Shown here piece after piece: positions 26,099 through 33,839 of a DNA stretch of 36,834 bases. A model generated the notes under the pieces. That model saw only the letters and a program-made list of their open reading frames with translations, ran no database searches and was not told where the DNA came from. The stretch comes from Hyphomicrobiales bacterium. GTDB lineage: Bacteria; Pseudomonadota; Alphaproteobacteria; Rhizobiales; Rhizobiaceae. Position 1 is the first letter of the stretch; every line of letters starts with the position of its first letter. The translations under genes were made by a program, and so were the position numbers. The stretch spans positions 22,848 through 59,681 of the forward strand of contig UCIA01000017.1 in the NCBI GenBank assembly GCA_900472295.1, given 5' to 3'.

Positions 26099-26815
26099 AT
26101 GCGCCCCTCCAAACGCCAAGCCGACGAAATGCGCGCCATCTCCTTCGAGCGCGGCGTGTCCAAACATGCCGAGGGCTCGTGCCTGGTGAAATTCGGCGAC
26201 ACGCATGTCTTGTGCACGGCGAGCCTCGAGGAAAAAGTCCCGGGCTGGATGCGCAATTCCGGCAAGGGCTGGGTGACGGCTGAATACGGCATGCTGCCGC
26301 GCTCGACCGGCGAGCGCATGCGCCGCGAAGCCTCGGCCGGCAAGCAAGGCGGCCGCACGCTGGAGATCCAGCGCCTGATCGGCCGCTCGCTGCGCGCCGT
26401 TGTCGATTTGCAGGCGCTGGGCGAGCAGCAGATCACCGTCGACTGCGATGTCATCCAGGCCGATGGCGGCACCCGCACGGCGTCGATCACCGGTGGCTGG
26501 GTGGCGCTTTACGATTGCCTGCGCTGGATGGAAGCACGGCAGATGGCCAGCGTGTCCAAAGTGCTGAAAGACCATGTCGCGGCGATTTCCTGCGGCATCC
26601 ATGACGGCCAGCCGGTCATCGATCTCGACTATATCGAGGATTCGTCTGCCGGCACCGACGCCAATTTCGTCATGACCGGCAAGGGCGGCATCGTCGAAAT
26701 CCAGGGTACCGCCGAGGGCGAGCCTTTTTCCGAGGAGCAGTTCGCGGAGCTGATGGGGCTGGCCAAGAAGGGGATACAGCGGTTGGTGAGCTTGCAGCAG
26801 ATGGCTGTGGCTTAA
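26099..26815 (+). CDS. rph: Ribonuclease PH
   Basis: A 238-residue phosphorolytic 3'-5' exoribonuclease that trims tRNA 3' ends. The family start [20 protein letters not shown] is followed by [20 protein letters not shown], the catalytic-core region [20 protein letters not shown], and the phosphate-binding Arg pair in [20 protein letters not shown]. The metal/active-site segment [20 protein letters not shown] and a normal C-terminus complete it. Length is full. The frame is open earlier, but ATG 26099 matches the family start exactly. It is divergent from hrcA and begins a plus-strand series with rdgB and hemW, interrupted by a repeat. Confidence 0.96.
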   Translation: MRPSKRQADEMRAISFERGVSKHAEGSCLVKFGDTHVLCTASLEEKVPGWMRNSGKGWVTAEYGMLPRSTGERMRREASAGKQGGRTLEIQRLIGRSLRAVVDLQALGEQQITVDCDVIQADGGTRTASITGGWVALYDCLRWMEARQMASVSKVLKDHVAAISCGIHDGQPVIDLDYIEDSSAGTDANFVMTGKGGIVEIQGTAEGEPFSEEQFAELMGLAKKGIQRLVSLQQMAVA

Positions 26816-26835
26816 GGTTTCGAATGTCGAGCCAA

Positions 26836-27080
26836 GGCACCCCCCTCTGGCCTGCCGGCCATCTCCCCCTCAAGGGGGGAGATTGGAAGCTCGACCGCCG
26901 GCATATTTCTGACCACCTTGGTGATTGGCTGAGGTACTCGATACAGCTGATCTCCCCCCTTGAGGGGGGTGAGGAGTGGTCCGCGCAGCGGACGGGAAGC
27001 CAATTGCTTGGCTTTCCGAGCGACGAACGCCCGGAGCGCGAGCGAAGGGCCGGGCCCGGCAGGGCAGAGAGGGGGGCCTC
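26836..27080. repeat. Compound intergenic repeat with three hairpins
   Basis: The outer ends pair imperfectly (aggcacccccctctggcctg with the complement of ggcagggcagagagggggg). Inside are a hairpin atctccccctcaaggggggagat near 26861, a second agctgatctccccccttgag with ggggggtgag near 26947, and the shared hairpin ggaagccaattgcttggctttcc (26994-27018), which also occurs in two other repeats of the window. The element ends at the GTG start of the VOC gene and supplies the purine-rich sequence in front of it. Confidence 0.7.
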
Positions 27081-27491
27081 GTGACGCCCTCAGCGATCCT
27101 GGAATCGGCTCTTTACGTCACCGACCTGCTCGCTGCCGAGACCTTCTACCGCGACATCCTCGGCCTGCCCCTGCTGGGCAAGGTCGACGGCCGCCATCTG
27201 TTCTTCCGCTGCGGCGCCGGCGTTTTGCTTATTTTCAACGCTGAGGTGACCAAAATCCCGCCGGCACCCGATGCGCGGCTTAAAGTGCCGCCGCACGGCA
27301 CAGTCGGCGAGGGTCATCTGTGTTTCGCCGCAAATGCGGATGAACTCGCGCGCTGGAAGGCGCAGCTTGAGGCGAAGAACATCGCCATCGAAAGCGAATT
27401 CGAATGGCCGCAGGGCGGGCGTTCGATCTATATACGCGACCCCTCGGGCAATTCGATCGAATTCGCCGAGCCACGGATCTGGGGCCTTTGA
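27081..27491 (+). CDS. VOC family (glyoxalase/bleomycin resistance-like) protein
   Basis: A 136-residue two-module VOC protein: [20 protein letters not shown], then [16 protein letters not shown] in the first module; [20 protein letters not shown] and [20 protein letters not shown] in the second. Metal ligands His (GEGHLCF) and Glu (SIEFAEP) are visible, typical of metal-dependent VOC enzymes. The substrate is unknown. The GTG start lies just after a repeat element that provides the agagagggggg ribosome-like site. The stop overlaps the rdgB start by one base, so the pair is coupled. Confidence 0.88.
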   Translation: MTPSAILESALYVTDLLAAETFYRDILGLPLLGKVDGRHLFFRCGAGVLLIFNAEVTKIPPAPDARLKVPPHGTVGEGHLCFAANADELARWKAQLEAKNIAIESEFEWPQGGRSIYIRDPSGNSIEFAEPRIWGL

Positions 27492-28138
27492 TGCATTCTC
27501 TCGATGGAAAGAAGATCGTCGTTGCCAGCCACAATGAAGGCAAGCTGCGTGAATTCGCCGATTTGATGGGTCCGTTCGGCTTCGAGGCGAAGTCGGCCAA
27601 GGAGTACGGCCTGCCGGAGCCGGACGAGACCGGCACCACTTTCGAGGAAAACGCCTACATCAAGGCCTTCGCTGCGGCCAAAGCCACCGGCCTGCCGGCG
27701 CTGTCGGACGATTCCGGCCTGTGCGTCGACGCGCTTGACGGCGCGCCCGGCGTCTACACCGCCAACTGGGCCGAAACCGCTGACGGCAGCAGGGATTTCG
27801 CCATGGCCATGCAGCGCACCGAAGTCGCCCTGCAGGAAGTCGGCGCGGCCGAGCCCAGGCAACGAACCGGACGCTTCGTTGCCGTCATCTGTCTCGCCTT
27901 CCCCGATGGCGACGCCGAATATTATCGCGGCGAGGCTGAGGGAACGCTGGTGTGGCCGCCGCGCGGCGAGATCGGCTTCGGCTATGATCCGGTGTTTTTG
28001 CCGGACGGTTTCGACAAGACGTTTGGCGAGATGAGCGCCGAGGAAAAGCATGGCTGGAAGCCCGGCCAACCGACAGCGCTGTCGCACCGCGCCCGCGCCT
28101 TCCAGAAATTCGCCCGCGCCAGGTTAGGCTCGGCCTGA
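27491..28138 (+). CDS. rdgB: RdgB/HAM1 non-canonical purine NTP pyrophosphatase
   Basis: A 215-residue enzyme that hydrolyses dITP, dXTP and ITP to monophosphates, keeping deaminated purines out of DNA. The opening motif [13 protein letters not shown] is the family nucleotide-binding signature (S/T-x-N-x-x-K). Further family stretches are [40 protein letters not shown] (catalytic Asp pair) and [20 protein letters not shown], ending with [10 protein letters not shown]. The ATG overlaps the VOC stop; an earlier in-frame start inside the VOC gene is unlikely. HemW follows after one base, and rph-rdgB-hemW is a common alphaproteobacterial order. Confidence 0.96.
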   Translation: MHSLDGKKIVVASHNEGKLREFADLMGPFGFEAKSAKEYGLPEPDETGTTFEENAYIKAFAAAKATGLPALSDDSGLCVDALDGAPGVYTANWAETADGSRDFAMAMQRTEVALQEVGAAEPRQRTGRFVAVICLAFPDGDAEYYRGEAEGTLVWPPRGEIGFGYDPVFLPDGFDKTFGEMSAEEKHGWKPGQPTALSHRARAFQKFARARLGSA

Positions 28139-28139
28139 G

Positions 28140-29291
28140 ATGGACCGCAGCCCGGGCTTCGGCGTCTATATCCATTGGCCGTTCTGCGCGGCCAAATGCC
28201 CGTATTGCGACTTCAACAGCCATGTCCGCCACCAGCCGGTCGACCAGCAGCGCTTTGCCCGCGCCTTCGAGACTGAGCTCGCAACGATGCGCGAGCGCAC
28301 CGGGCCGCGCGAGGTGACAAGTATCTTTCTCGGCGGCGGCACACCGTCGCTGATGCAGCCGGAAACGGTGGCGGCGGTGCTGGACGCGGTGGCGAAGAAC
28401 TGGACGGTGCCGGATGGCATCGAGGTGACGCTGGAGGCCAACCCATCCTCGGTCGAGGCCGAGCGTTTTCGCGGCTATCGCGCCGCCGGCGTCAACCGCG
28501 TGTCGCTCGGCGTGCAGGCGCTGAACGACAAGGATTTGCGCTTTCTCGGCCGGCTGCACAATGTCGACGAGGCGCTGCATGCGATCGGCCTCGCCCGTGA
28601 AATCTTTCCACGGCTTTCCTTCGACCTGATCTATGCCCGCCCCGGCCAGACGCTGGAGGACTGGCAGGCAGAGCTCGAACAGGCGATCGGCCACGCCGCC
28701 GACCATCTGTCGCTCTATCAGCTGACCATCGAGGAAGGCACGCCGTTCTATAAGCTGCATGCGGCGCACAAATTCACCATCCCCGACAATGACCGGGCGG
28801 CCGATCTCTATGCGCTGACGCAGGAGGTTACCGCAGCGCATGGTTTGCCGGCTTATGAAATTTCCAATCACGCCAGGCCGGGCGCCGAGAGCCGGCACAA
28901 TCTGACCTATTGGCGCTATGGCGAATATGTTGGCGTCGGGCCGGGCGCGCATGGCCGCTTCATCGAAAACGGCCAGCGCGTCGTGACGATCGCCGAGCGG
29001 ATGCCGGAGACCTGGGCCGGTCTGGTCGAGGCCAAGGGCCATGGCGTCACCGGCGGCGAGATTTTGACGCGCTCCGAAGAGGCCGACGAGTTCCTGCTGA
29101 TGGGGCTCAGGCTCGCCGAAGGCATCGACCTCACCCGCTACGAGGCGTTTTCCGGCCGCGGCCTGTCGAGCGCGCGGCTGTCGGTGTTGCAGGATGAAGG
29201 TCTGGTGGCGCCGATCGGCAATGCAAGGCTGCGCGCTACGCCCGCCGGCATGATCGTGCTCGACGCCGTGGTGGCGGATCTGGCGCGGTAG
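28140..29291 (+). CDS. hemW: HemW radical SAM haem chaperone (coproporphyrinogen oxidase-like)
   Basis: A 383-residue radical SAM protein. The 4Fe-4S/SAM site is Cys16-x3-Cys20-x2-Cys23 in FCAAKCPYCDFNSH, after the HemW-typical VYIHWPF. Then come FLGGGTPS, the core VTLEANPSSVEAERFRGYRA and GVNRVSLGVQALNDKDLRFL, and a C-terminal HemN-like domain with NHARPGAESRHNLTYWRYGE and VGVGPGAHGRF. It lacks the N-terminal extension and extra catalytic features of true HemN, so it is best read as the haem-binding chaperone HemW rather than the oxidase. It follows rdgB by one base and is the last gene before the accessory island. Confidence 0.94.
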   Translation: MDRSPGFGVYIHWPFCAAKCPYCDFNSHVRHQPVDQQRFARAFETELATMRERTGPREVTSIFLGGGTPSLMQPETVAAVLDAVAKNWTVPDGIEVTLEANPSSVEAERFRGYRAAGVNRVSLGVQALNDKDLRFLGRLHNVDEALHAIGLAREIFPRLSFDLIYARPGQTLEDWQAELEQAIGHAADHLSLYQLTIEEGTPFYKLHAAHKFTIPDNDRAADLYALTQEVTAAHGLPAYEISNHARPGAESRHNLTYWRYGEYVGVGPGAHGRFIENGQRVVTIAERMPETWAGLVEAKGHGVTGGEILTRSEEADEFLLMGLRLAEGIDLTRYEAFSGRGLSSARLSVLQDEGLVAPIGNARLRATPAGMIVLDAVVADLAR

Positions 29292-29404
29292 CCCAGAGGC
29301 CAAATGACCGGACTGTGGTGGACGATTTATCGGCTCCAGCAAGGATGCTAGACATTTGGCTTGCTTGTCCGAAGGCGTAGCGCCGCGTCCAATAGGGGTC
29401 TGCC

Positions 29405-29727
29405 ATGAAGTTCCTGATCCACGAGACGCTGCGGACATTGAACACGGATGATGTGTTCGAGTTTGGACTGGGCGAGATCTCTAAACCGTCGAAAGACGAA
29501 GATTTCTATGAGGCAGAGGTAATTTTATCAAGAACGGAAAAGTTCTCACCAAGCAAAAGACAGCCAATCTGAGCGAATTCAGCGTCGTAGCCAGCTTTAT
29601 CACCTACATCGGTATCAGACTTAGAGCGATCGCCAAGGATGATTCTATAGAATTCTATCTGTATGGACTTACTATGGATCAGTACATCCCTCTGACCAAA
29701 TCGTTACGAGAGATATGGGATGAGTAA
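29405..29727 (+). pseudogene. Frameshifted small AT-rich ORF, function unknown
   Basis: An ATG at 29405 opens a frame starting MKFLIHETLRTLNTDDVFEF that stops at 29569. A second frame overlaps it and continues to 29727 with coherent sequence (NGKVLTKQKTANLSEFSVVA, then FITYIGIRLRAI and ending LTKSLREIWDE). Joining the frames between about 29512 and 29569 gives one protein of about 106 residues, so a single indel probably broke the gene; a sequencing error is the alternative. Base composition is more AT-rich than its neighbours, which suggests transfer. I do not recognise the family. The 113 bases before it, after hemW, show nothing coding. Confidence 0.5.
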
Positions 29728-29796
29728 TTGCACGCGGCGGCGCGTAGTTTGGTGGGTTTCTAGCCAGAGCAATAGCCAAACTAAAGATGGAACATC

Positions 29797-30120
29797 TTGA
29801 AGAACGTCCTCTTCGTCTGCAGCCAGAACCGCTTGCGCAGCCCGACTGCCGAGCAGGTGTTTTCCAAGCGCCGGGATATCGAGGTTGCATCGGCCGGCAC
29901 CAATCACGATGCCGACACGCCGCTGACGCATTAACTAGTGGCCAGGGCCGACATCATCTTCGTCATGGAAAAGGCGCATCGCTCAAAGCTGCAGAAGAAA
30001 TTCAGGGACAGCCTGAAGAAGGCACGCGTCATATGCCTCGACATCCCCGATGACTATGAATTCATGGACCCGGTGCTGGTGCGATTGCTGGAGGTGAAGG
30101 TGTCGCGGTATCTGGGCTGA
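29797..30120 (+). pseudogene. Low-molecular-weight protein tyrosine phosphatase-like gene, broken by a stop codon
   Basis: Reading from a TTG at 29797 gives KNVLFVCSQNRLRSPTAEQV, with the phosphatase loop C-x5-R (CSQNRLR), then IEVASAGTNHDADTPLTH. A TAA interrupts at 29932-29934, after which the same frame continues ARADIIFVMEKAHRSKLQKK and ends VICLDIPDDYEFMDPVLVRL with a normal stop at 30120. Total length of 107 codons is right for this short phosphatase group. A single nonsense change is the simplest explanation. The 60-codon downstream piece has its own GTG and could be called as a gene, but it lacks the catalytic loop. Confidence 0.75.
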
Positions 30121-30145
30121 CGGTGTGGTTGCGCGACACCAACGC

Positions 30146-30310
30146 GTTCGTCATCCTCGGGCTTGACCCGAGGATCCATGCCGCGACTTGGGCCGAGGAA
30201 TACGGCAGAGCAAAAGTTCTGGACCGTTGCGACGCTTTGATGGCACGGCATGGATCCTATGGTCTGCGCCGCGTCGCTTCGCTCCTTGCTTCGCCATAGG
30301 ATGACGAAGG
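30146..30310. repeat. RIME-like mosaic intergenic repeat, second copy
   Basis: The left module, cgtcatcctcgggcttgacc to aggatccatgccgcgac, contains its own stem (cctcggg/cccgagg). The right module (about 30213-30310) runs from agttctggaccgttgc through cacggcatggatcctatggt to ccataggatgacgaag, and closely matches the repeat at 20103-20200. It separates the broken phosphatase gene from the two small convergent ORFs. Confidence 0.7.
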
Positions 30311-30346
30311 AACAACCGTCCCGGCCAATCGCAAAGGTCGGCGAGG

Positions 30347-30535
30347 TCAAGCGTTGTGCTTGAAACGGCGCTTGCCGCGATCCTTCTCGGCATGCGCCTC
30401 TCCGGTTCGGGCCGGCTTGGCATCGGCCTTGTCGCGGCGGACGCTGTGCTGGTCGTTCATCGGATGCGGCGGCACGCTATCCCTGGCGCTCTTGGTTTCA
30501 AGACGGGTGATGAAGATATCGAAGCGATTGGGCAT
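30347..30535 (-). CDS. Small basic hypothetical protein, 62 residues
   Basis: Starts MPNRFDIFITRLETKSARDS and continues with an Arg/Lys/Asp-rich, low-complexity tail ending in KRRFKHNA. The sequence looks unstructured and hydrophilic. The start chosen is seven bases after the stop of the upstream ORF; a longer frame overlapping that ORF would begin at 30589. Tight spacing with the next upstream ORF suggests a two-gene unit. No family recognised; moderate confidence that it is translated. Confidence 0.5.
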   Translation of the reverse strand: MPNRFDIFITRLETKSARDSVPPHPMNDQHSVRRDKADAKPARTGEAHAEKDRGKRRFKHNA

Positions 30536-30542
30536 CGTCCGG

Positions 30543-30728
30543 TCAGTGCTCCGTCGTGCTGCTTGGCTGGTTGTCGGAAAGCCTGACATTCGTCGGCAAG
30601 GCGGTGGTCGCCCGCCGGGTCAGGCTGATGTCGCTGTTGGCAAGCGGACGCTTGTCCTTTTGCGCGAGCACGCGGTTGCGGCCAGCATAGTAGGGCTCGA
30701 AAACGTCCTGCAGTTTCAGGCTGTCCAT
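30543..30728 (-). CDS. Small hypothetical protein, 61 residues
   Basis: MDSLKLQDVFEPYYAGRNRV, followed by LAQKDKRPLANSDISLTRRA and a polar Ser/Thr/Asn-rich tail. A very strong ribosome site (gaggaggagga) lies seven or eight bases before this ATG, which favours it over the longer frame starting at 30758. It lies seven bases upstream of the next small ORF on the same strand. No family recognised. The N-terminal third may fold; the rest looks disordered. Confidence 0.55.
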   Translation of the reverse strand: MDSLKLQDVFEPYYAGRNRVLAQKDKRPLANSDISLTRRATTALPTNVRLSDNQPSSTTEH

Positions 30729-31020
30729 CCTGTCCTCCTCCTCAAGAGACTCAGGCATTCAATCCGCCGGCCACGGTTTCGTTCCCCACTATGGCAAAGA
30801 CATGGCGACCGGATTACATCTGGGACATCATTGGACGGAGCCGGCGTTGCGCACGGCACGGCGCCACGCACAGGGTGATGTGCTGCTGGTCAAAACTTGC
30901 GCTGAACTGGAATTGGCTTCCAAAACGCCACGCCCATAGGTTGGGGCAGCGGAACGTTGAATGTTTTTGAACGGCCCCGAGGCCCGTAAGGAAACAGGCC
31001 TGTTACGCTCAATAGGCAAC
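30729..31020. other. Gene-free stretch between small ORFs and the RiPP-like gene
   Basis: About 290 bases. It should hold the minus-strand promoter for the two small ORFs. An ORF of 63 codons on the minus strand (30828-31019) has no ribosome site and a composition unlike a protein, so it was not called. No repeat of the families found elsewhere was seen. Confidence 0.4.
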
Positions 31021-31044
31021 GCCCGCCGGACTGAGCCAGCGGGC
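31021..31044 (-). terminator. Candidate terminator hairpin downstream of the RiPP-like gene
   Basis: On the minus strand gcccgctgg and ccggcgggc pair over nine bases (one G-T) around a six-base loop, starting 14 bases after the stop codon of the small peptide gene. No T-run follows, so it is either a weak terminator or a 3'-protective hairpin. Confidence 0.45.
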
Positions 31045-31057
31045 CTGCGGTATCATA

Positions 31058-31156
31058 TCAAGGCAGTTCCTTGGGCGGCAGCGACTGGTTGACGGCGACC
31101 ACAGCCGACAGACGACCCTTTCTAACAAATACCGGCTTCTCGTAAGCTTTTCTCAT
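31058..31156 (-). CDS. Putative RiPP precursor peptide with lasso-type leader motif
   Basis: A 32-residue peptide. Tyr5, Pro8, Phe10 and Gly14 in AYEKPVFVRKG fit the lasso-peptide leader pattern Y-x2-P-x-L-x3-G, with a conservative Leu-to-Phe change. LSAVVA follows, where lasso leaders carry a Thr five residues after the Gly gap; here it is Val20. Cutting at the usual place after residue 21 would leave VNQSLPPKELP, with Glu at core position 9, a ring-closing position, but a tail too short for a classical lasso. The ribosome site gggga suits ATG 31156; the frame extends upstream without one. No lasso B or C gene is present. A formyltransferase-like gene is divergent. The leader assignment is fairly good; the product class is open. 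Confidence 0.65.
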   Translation of the reverse strand: MRKAYEKPVFVRKGRLSAVVAVNQSLPPKELP

Positions 31157-31274
31157 AAGAAATATTCCCCGTTTTTCCCTCTGCGGCAGAAATGCCTTGC
31201 GCCGCCTCGTTTTGTCAAGTCGACCCGAAAGGGCAGAGCCCGGTAGTGACCTGCCAACCACACAAAGAGCTTTT

Positions 31275-31297
31275 CGGTTGCCAGCTGCAGGCAACCG
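31275..31297. promoter_or_regulatory. Inverted repeat in the shared peptide/formyltransferase promoter region
   Basis: Perfect eight-base arms cggttgcc and ggcaaccg separated by seven bases. It lies in the 189-base region between the divergent RiPP-like gene and the formyltransferase-like gene, about 120 bases from the first and 50 from the second start. It is a candidate operator for a dimeric regulator, or a hairpin in the leader of the formyltransferase mRNA. Confidence 0.45.
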
Positions 31298-31345
31298 CTG
31301 CACTGGTGTTCCTTTGCACACCGCAATCACGGCAAAGTGGCCGAC

Positions 31346-32434
31346 ATGATGAAACAGCCTCCTCTTGCGTCGACTGAAATCGGCGCCCCGGCAGACAGCG
31401 GCAGCGACCGAAACGGCCCGGTTACGGCGGTTTTCTTATTGAATATCACCAGATATACCGGACCGATACTTGCCGGATGGGTGGAGGGCGGCAACCGGAT
31501 CGGCGCCATCGTCCTGCCCGGCTTCCCACGCCGGCGAAGGGGCCTCAGCGTCGGCAATTTGCGACGAAGGCTGCAGCGCAAGCTTCTGCTCAAACGATAT
31601 CTGGGCAACGCCGCGGTCAAGCTGATCGAATTCGGCAGGCCATATGATTGGGACGCGCTTGATCGCCAGCTCTCGGGGATCACCGCCGATGTTCTGGTCT
31701 CATACGCTTTCCCGACCTTGATCCCCCAGCACGTGCTGGCCAGCTTTCCCAAGGGCGGGGTCAATCTTCATCCGTCATTGCTCCCCAACTATCGTGGCCC
31801 GCACCCTGTCCATCGCATGGTCGTCGATGGCCAGCATGCTCTCCATGGCGGGGTGACGCTGCACAAGATGTCGGCAGGTTACGATGAAGGCGATATTCTC
31901 GCACAGGTAGCGTTCTCGGAAGCGGACTGGGCGTCGAAACAGAGCCTCGCACGCGGTATAGCGGCCGCTTACCGGATGCTCGTGAGCGAGGTGGTGCCGG
32001 CCTATTGCCAGGGCATCCTGTCCGGAGCGCCGCAGCCAGCCGGCAAGTTCATATGGGCGCAGCTGGAACAGGCCCATATGATGATACTGCCCACGATGAC
32101 CATGGACCATGTCGCACGGATCTGGCGCGTCTTGGGAATGCTGCCCGGAATGTATCTCTCGGTGGCTGACAGCATTGTGAGGCTCGGTTTCCAGATACGA
32201 AAACTGGGGCCTCCTACGGGAAGACCGCCTGTCCGGCGGTGGGCAAGCATCGAGTTTGACCTGGCCGACGGCAGGGTGGTTCATTTCACCTACAACCGGC
32301 TGCTCAAACGGCTGATCAACCTGCATGCCACGCTCGCAGCCGCCAGGGCTCCGAAGCCGCGTCTTGAAATACGGCGTTTCGATCAATCCGCCCAGCTTTT
32401 GCAAGCCCGCGACAGCCGTGCCAAACAGGGCTGA
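31346..32434 (+). CDS. Formyltransferase-fold protein, methionyl-tRNA formyltransferase-like
   Basis: A 362-residue protein (GTG at 31337 would add three residues). The formyltransferase catalytic triad is intact: Asn140 and His142 in GVNLHPSLLPNYRGPHPVHR, and Asp180 in SAGYDEGDIL. The N-terminal part has the folate-dependent Rossmann layout (ITADVLVSYAFPTLIPQHVL), but the opening 25 residues and the Arg-rich segment FPRRRRGLSVGNLRRRLQRK differ from housekeeping Fmt. The C-terminal 130 residues do not look like the tRNA-binding Fmt domain. It may transfer formyl groups from 10-formyl-THF to an amine other than Met-tRNA, for example a sugar or a peptide. It is divergent from the RiPP-like gene and 15 bases upstream of rsmI. 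Confidence 0.8.
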   Translation: MMKQPPLASTEIGAPADSGSDRNGPVTAVFLLNITRYTGPILAGWVEGGNRIGAIVLPGFPRRRRGLSVGNLRRRLQRKLLLKRYLGNAAVKLIEFGRPYDWDALDRQLSGITADVLVSYAFPTLIPQHVLASFPKGGVNLHPSLLPNYRGPHPVHRMVVDGQHALHGGVTLHKMSAGYDEGDILAQVAFSEADWASKQSLARGIAAAYRMLVSEVVPAYCQGILSGAPQPAGKFIWAQLEQAHMMILPTMTMDHVARIWRVLGMLPGMYLSVADSIVRLGFQIRKLGPPTGRPPVRRWASIEFDLADGRVVHFTYNRLLKRLINLHATLAAARAPKPRLEIRRFDQSAQLLQARDSRAKQG

Positions 32435-32449
32435 ACGGAGACGATTTCA

Positions 32450-33361
32450 GTGACGGGCGAGACGGTTAAACGCAGCTATGTGATCGGGCAGACCGAGATT
32501 GCGGTCCGGCCACTGGCGCCGGCGCTGTATCTGGTGGCGACGCCGATCGGCAATCTCTCCGACATCACGCTGCGCGCCCTAGAAACGCTTGCCGCCGCCG
32601 ACATCGTCGCCTGCGAGGACACCCGCGTCTCGCGCGTGCTGCTCGACCGCTACGGCATCCGCCGGCGCACCACGGCCTATCACGAGCACAATGCAGGCGA
32701 GGCCGGGCCGAAGCTGATCGCAGCGCTTGAAGGCGGGCAGAGCGTGGCGCTGATTTCGGACGCCGGCACGCCGCTGATCTCCGACCCCGGCTACCGGCTG
32801 GTCGGCGAAGCGCTGGAGCGCGGTTTGCGCGTCGTGCCGATCCCCGGCCCATCGGCGCCGCTGGCGGCGCTGACGGCGTCCGGCCTGCCGTCGGATGCCT
32901 TCCTGTTCGCCGGCTTTCTGCCGGTGAAATCAGGGCAGCGACTGACCAAACTGGAGACGTTCCGAGCGGTGCCGGCGACGCTGATCTTCTTCGAATCGCC
33001 ACGCCGGCTGGCCGATACGCTGGTTGCGATGGTCGAGGCGCTGGGTGGTGAGCGCAAAGCGGCCATCGGTCGCGAGCTGACCAAGACATTCGAGGAGATG
33101 CGCACGGGCACGTTGCAGGCACTGGCCGACCGCTATGCGGCGGCTGACACGCCGAAGGGCGAGATCGTCATCTGCATTGGCCCCGCCGAGGCCAAGGCCG
33201 ACGAGCCGGCTGATATCGACCGGCTACTGCTGTCGCTGGCCGCTGAAATGCCGGCGTCCAAGGCGGCGGCGGAAGCCGCGAAGATGACTGGCGGCCAGAA
33301 ACAGGCTCTGTACCGCAGGCTGCTCGAGCTTAAGGACGGCGGAGAAAGCAGCGGTGGCTGA
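32450..33361 (+). CDS. rsmI: 16S rRNA (cytidine(1402)-2'-O)-methyltransferase RsmI
   Basis: A 303-residue tetrapyrrole-methylase-fold enzyme that 2'-O-methylates C1402 in the ribosomal P site. Diagnostic stretches are [78 protein letters not shown] and [20 protein letters not shown], then [17 protein letters not shown] start with an upstream cggag. The last residues overlap the yraN start by eight bases; rsmI-yraN is a conserved pair. The C-terminal extension with [14 protein letters not shown] is usual. Confidence 0.96.
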   Translation: MTGETVKRSYVIGQTEIAVRPLAPALYLVATPIGNLSDITLRALETLAAADIVACEDTRVSRVLLDRYGIRRRTTAYHEHNAGEAGPKLIAALEGGQSVALISDAGTPLISDPGYRLVGEALERGLRVVPIPGPSAPLAALTASGLPSDAFLFAGFLPVKSGQRLTKLETFRAVPATLIFFESPRRLADTLVAMVEALGGERKAAIGRELTKTFEEMRTGTLQALADRYAAADTPKGEIVICIGPAEAKADEPADIDRLLLSLAAEMPASKAAAEAAKMTGGQKQALYRRLLELKDGGESSGG

Positions 33362-33731
33362 GCTCCCCAGCGCCAGTCGCCAAAAGGCCTATCGGCGCGG
33401 CCATCGCGGCGAGTGGCTGGCGGCAGCGGCGCTGATGCTGAAAGGCTACCGCATCCTTGCCCGCCGCCATCGCACGCGCTTCGGCGAGATCGACCTGATC
33501 GCCAGGCGCGGCGACCTCGTGCTGTTCGTCGAGGTCAAGGCGCGGCGCACGCTGATGGAAGCGATGGAGGCGATCGGCCACGAATCGGAACGCCGCATCG
33601 AGGGCGCGGCCGACATCTGGCTGTCGCGGCAGCCGGACTATGGCAGATTGTCGATGCGCTTCGACATGGTGGCGGTGCTGCCCTGGCGCTGGCCGGTGCA
33701 TGTCGAGAACGCGTTTTATGGACGGAGTTGA
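33354..33731 (+). CDS. yraN: YraN/UPF0102 family endonuclease-like protein
   Basis: A 125-residue protein with the UPF0102 restriction-endonuclease-like fold: [20 protein letters not shown], then [20 protein letters not shown] and [16 protein letters not shown]. The Glu, the GEIDLI Asp and EVK (Glu and Lys) make a PD-(D/E)xK-type active site. The substrate in cells is not established; it is often linked to rsmI and DNA uptake or repair. It starts with GTG inside the end of rsmI. A repeat element follows directly downstream. Confidence 0.93.
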   Translation: MAELPSASRQKAYRRGHRGEWLAAAALMLKGYRILARRHRTRFGEIDLIARRGDLVLFVEVKARRTLMEAMEAIGHESERRIEGAADIWLSRQPDYGRLSMRFDMVAVLPWRWPVHVENAFYGRS

Positions 33732-33751
33732 AGGGCCTACTGACAAGCGTT

Positions 33752-33839
33752 GCTCGCCCTTCGCTGGCTCAGGGCGTTCGTCGTTCGGAAAGCCAAGCAA
33801 TTGGCTTTCCGTCCGCTCCGCGGAACACTCCTCACCCCC
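33752..33839. repeat. Partial copy of the shared hairpin repeat, overlapping the uppP stop
   Basis: Carries tcgcccttcgctggctcagg (compare cccttcgcaggctcagggcg inside 9138-9368), the common hairpin ggaaagccaagcaattggct with ttcc (33787-33810), and a terminal ctcacccc that includes the stop codon of the convergent uppP. The opposite arm is missing, so it is a truncated or half element. Confidence 0.65.

Noticed and set aside
27885..29438. A 517-codon open frame on the minus strand
   Set aside because: It is antisense to rdgB and hemW, both clear genes with strong motifs. Long shadow frames are expected at this GC content and the translation shows no domain.
29938..30120. A separate 60-codon gene starting at GTG 29938
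   Set aside because: It is the in-frame continuation of the phosphatase-like sequence after a nonsense codon and lacks the catalytic loop; better described as part of a pseudogene.
31058..31156. Calling the peptide a classical lasso peptide
   Set aside because: The conserved Thr of the leader is Val, the core would be only 11 residues with a two-residue tail, and no B or C lasso enzymes are in the window.
31058..31330. A longer 90-codon version of the RiPP-like ORF
   Set aside because: The upstream 58 codons lack a ribosome site and cover the promoter region and inverted repeat; the short start has gggga at proper spacing and begins with the leader motif.
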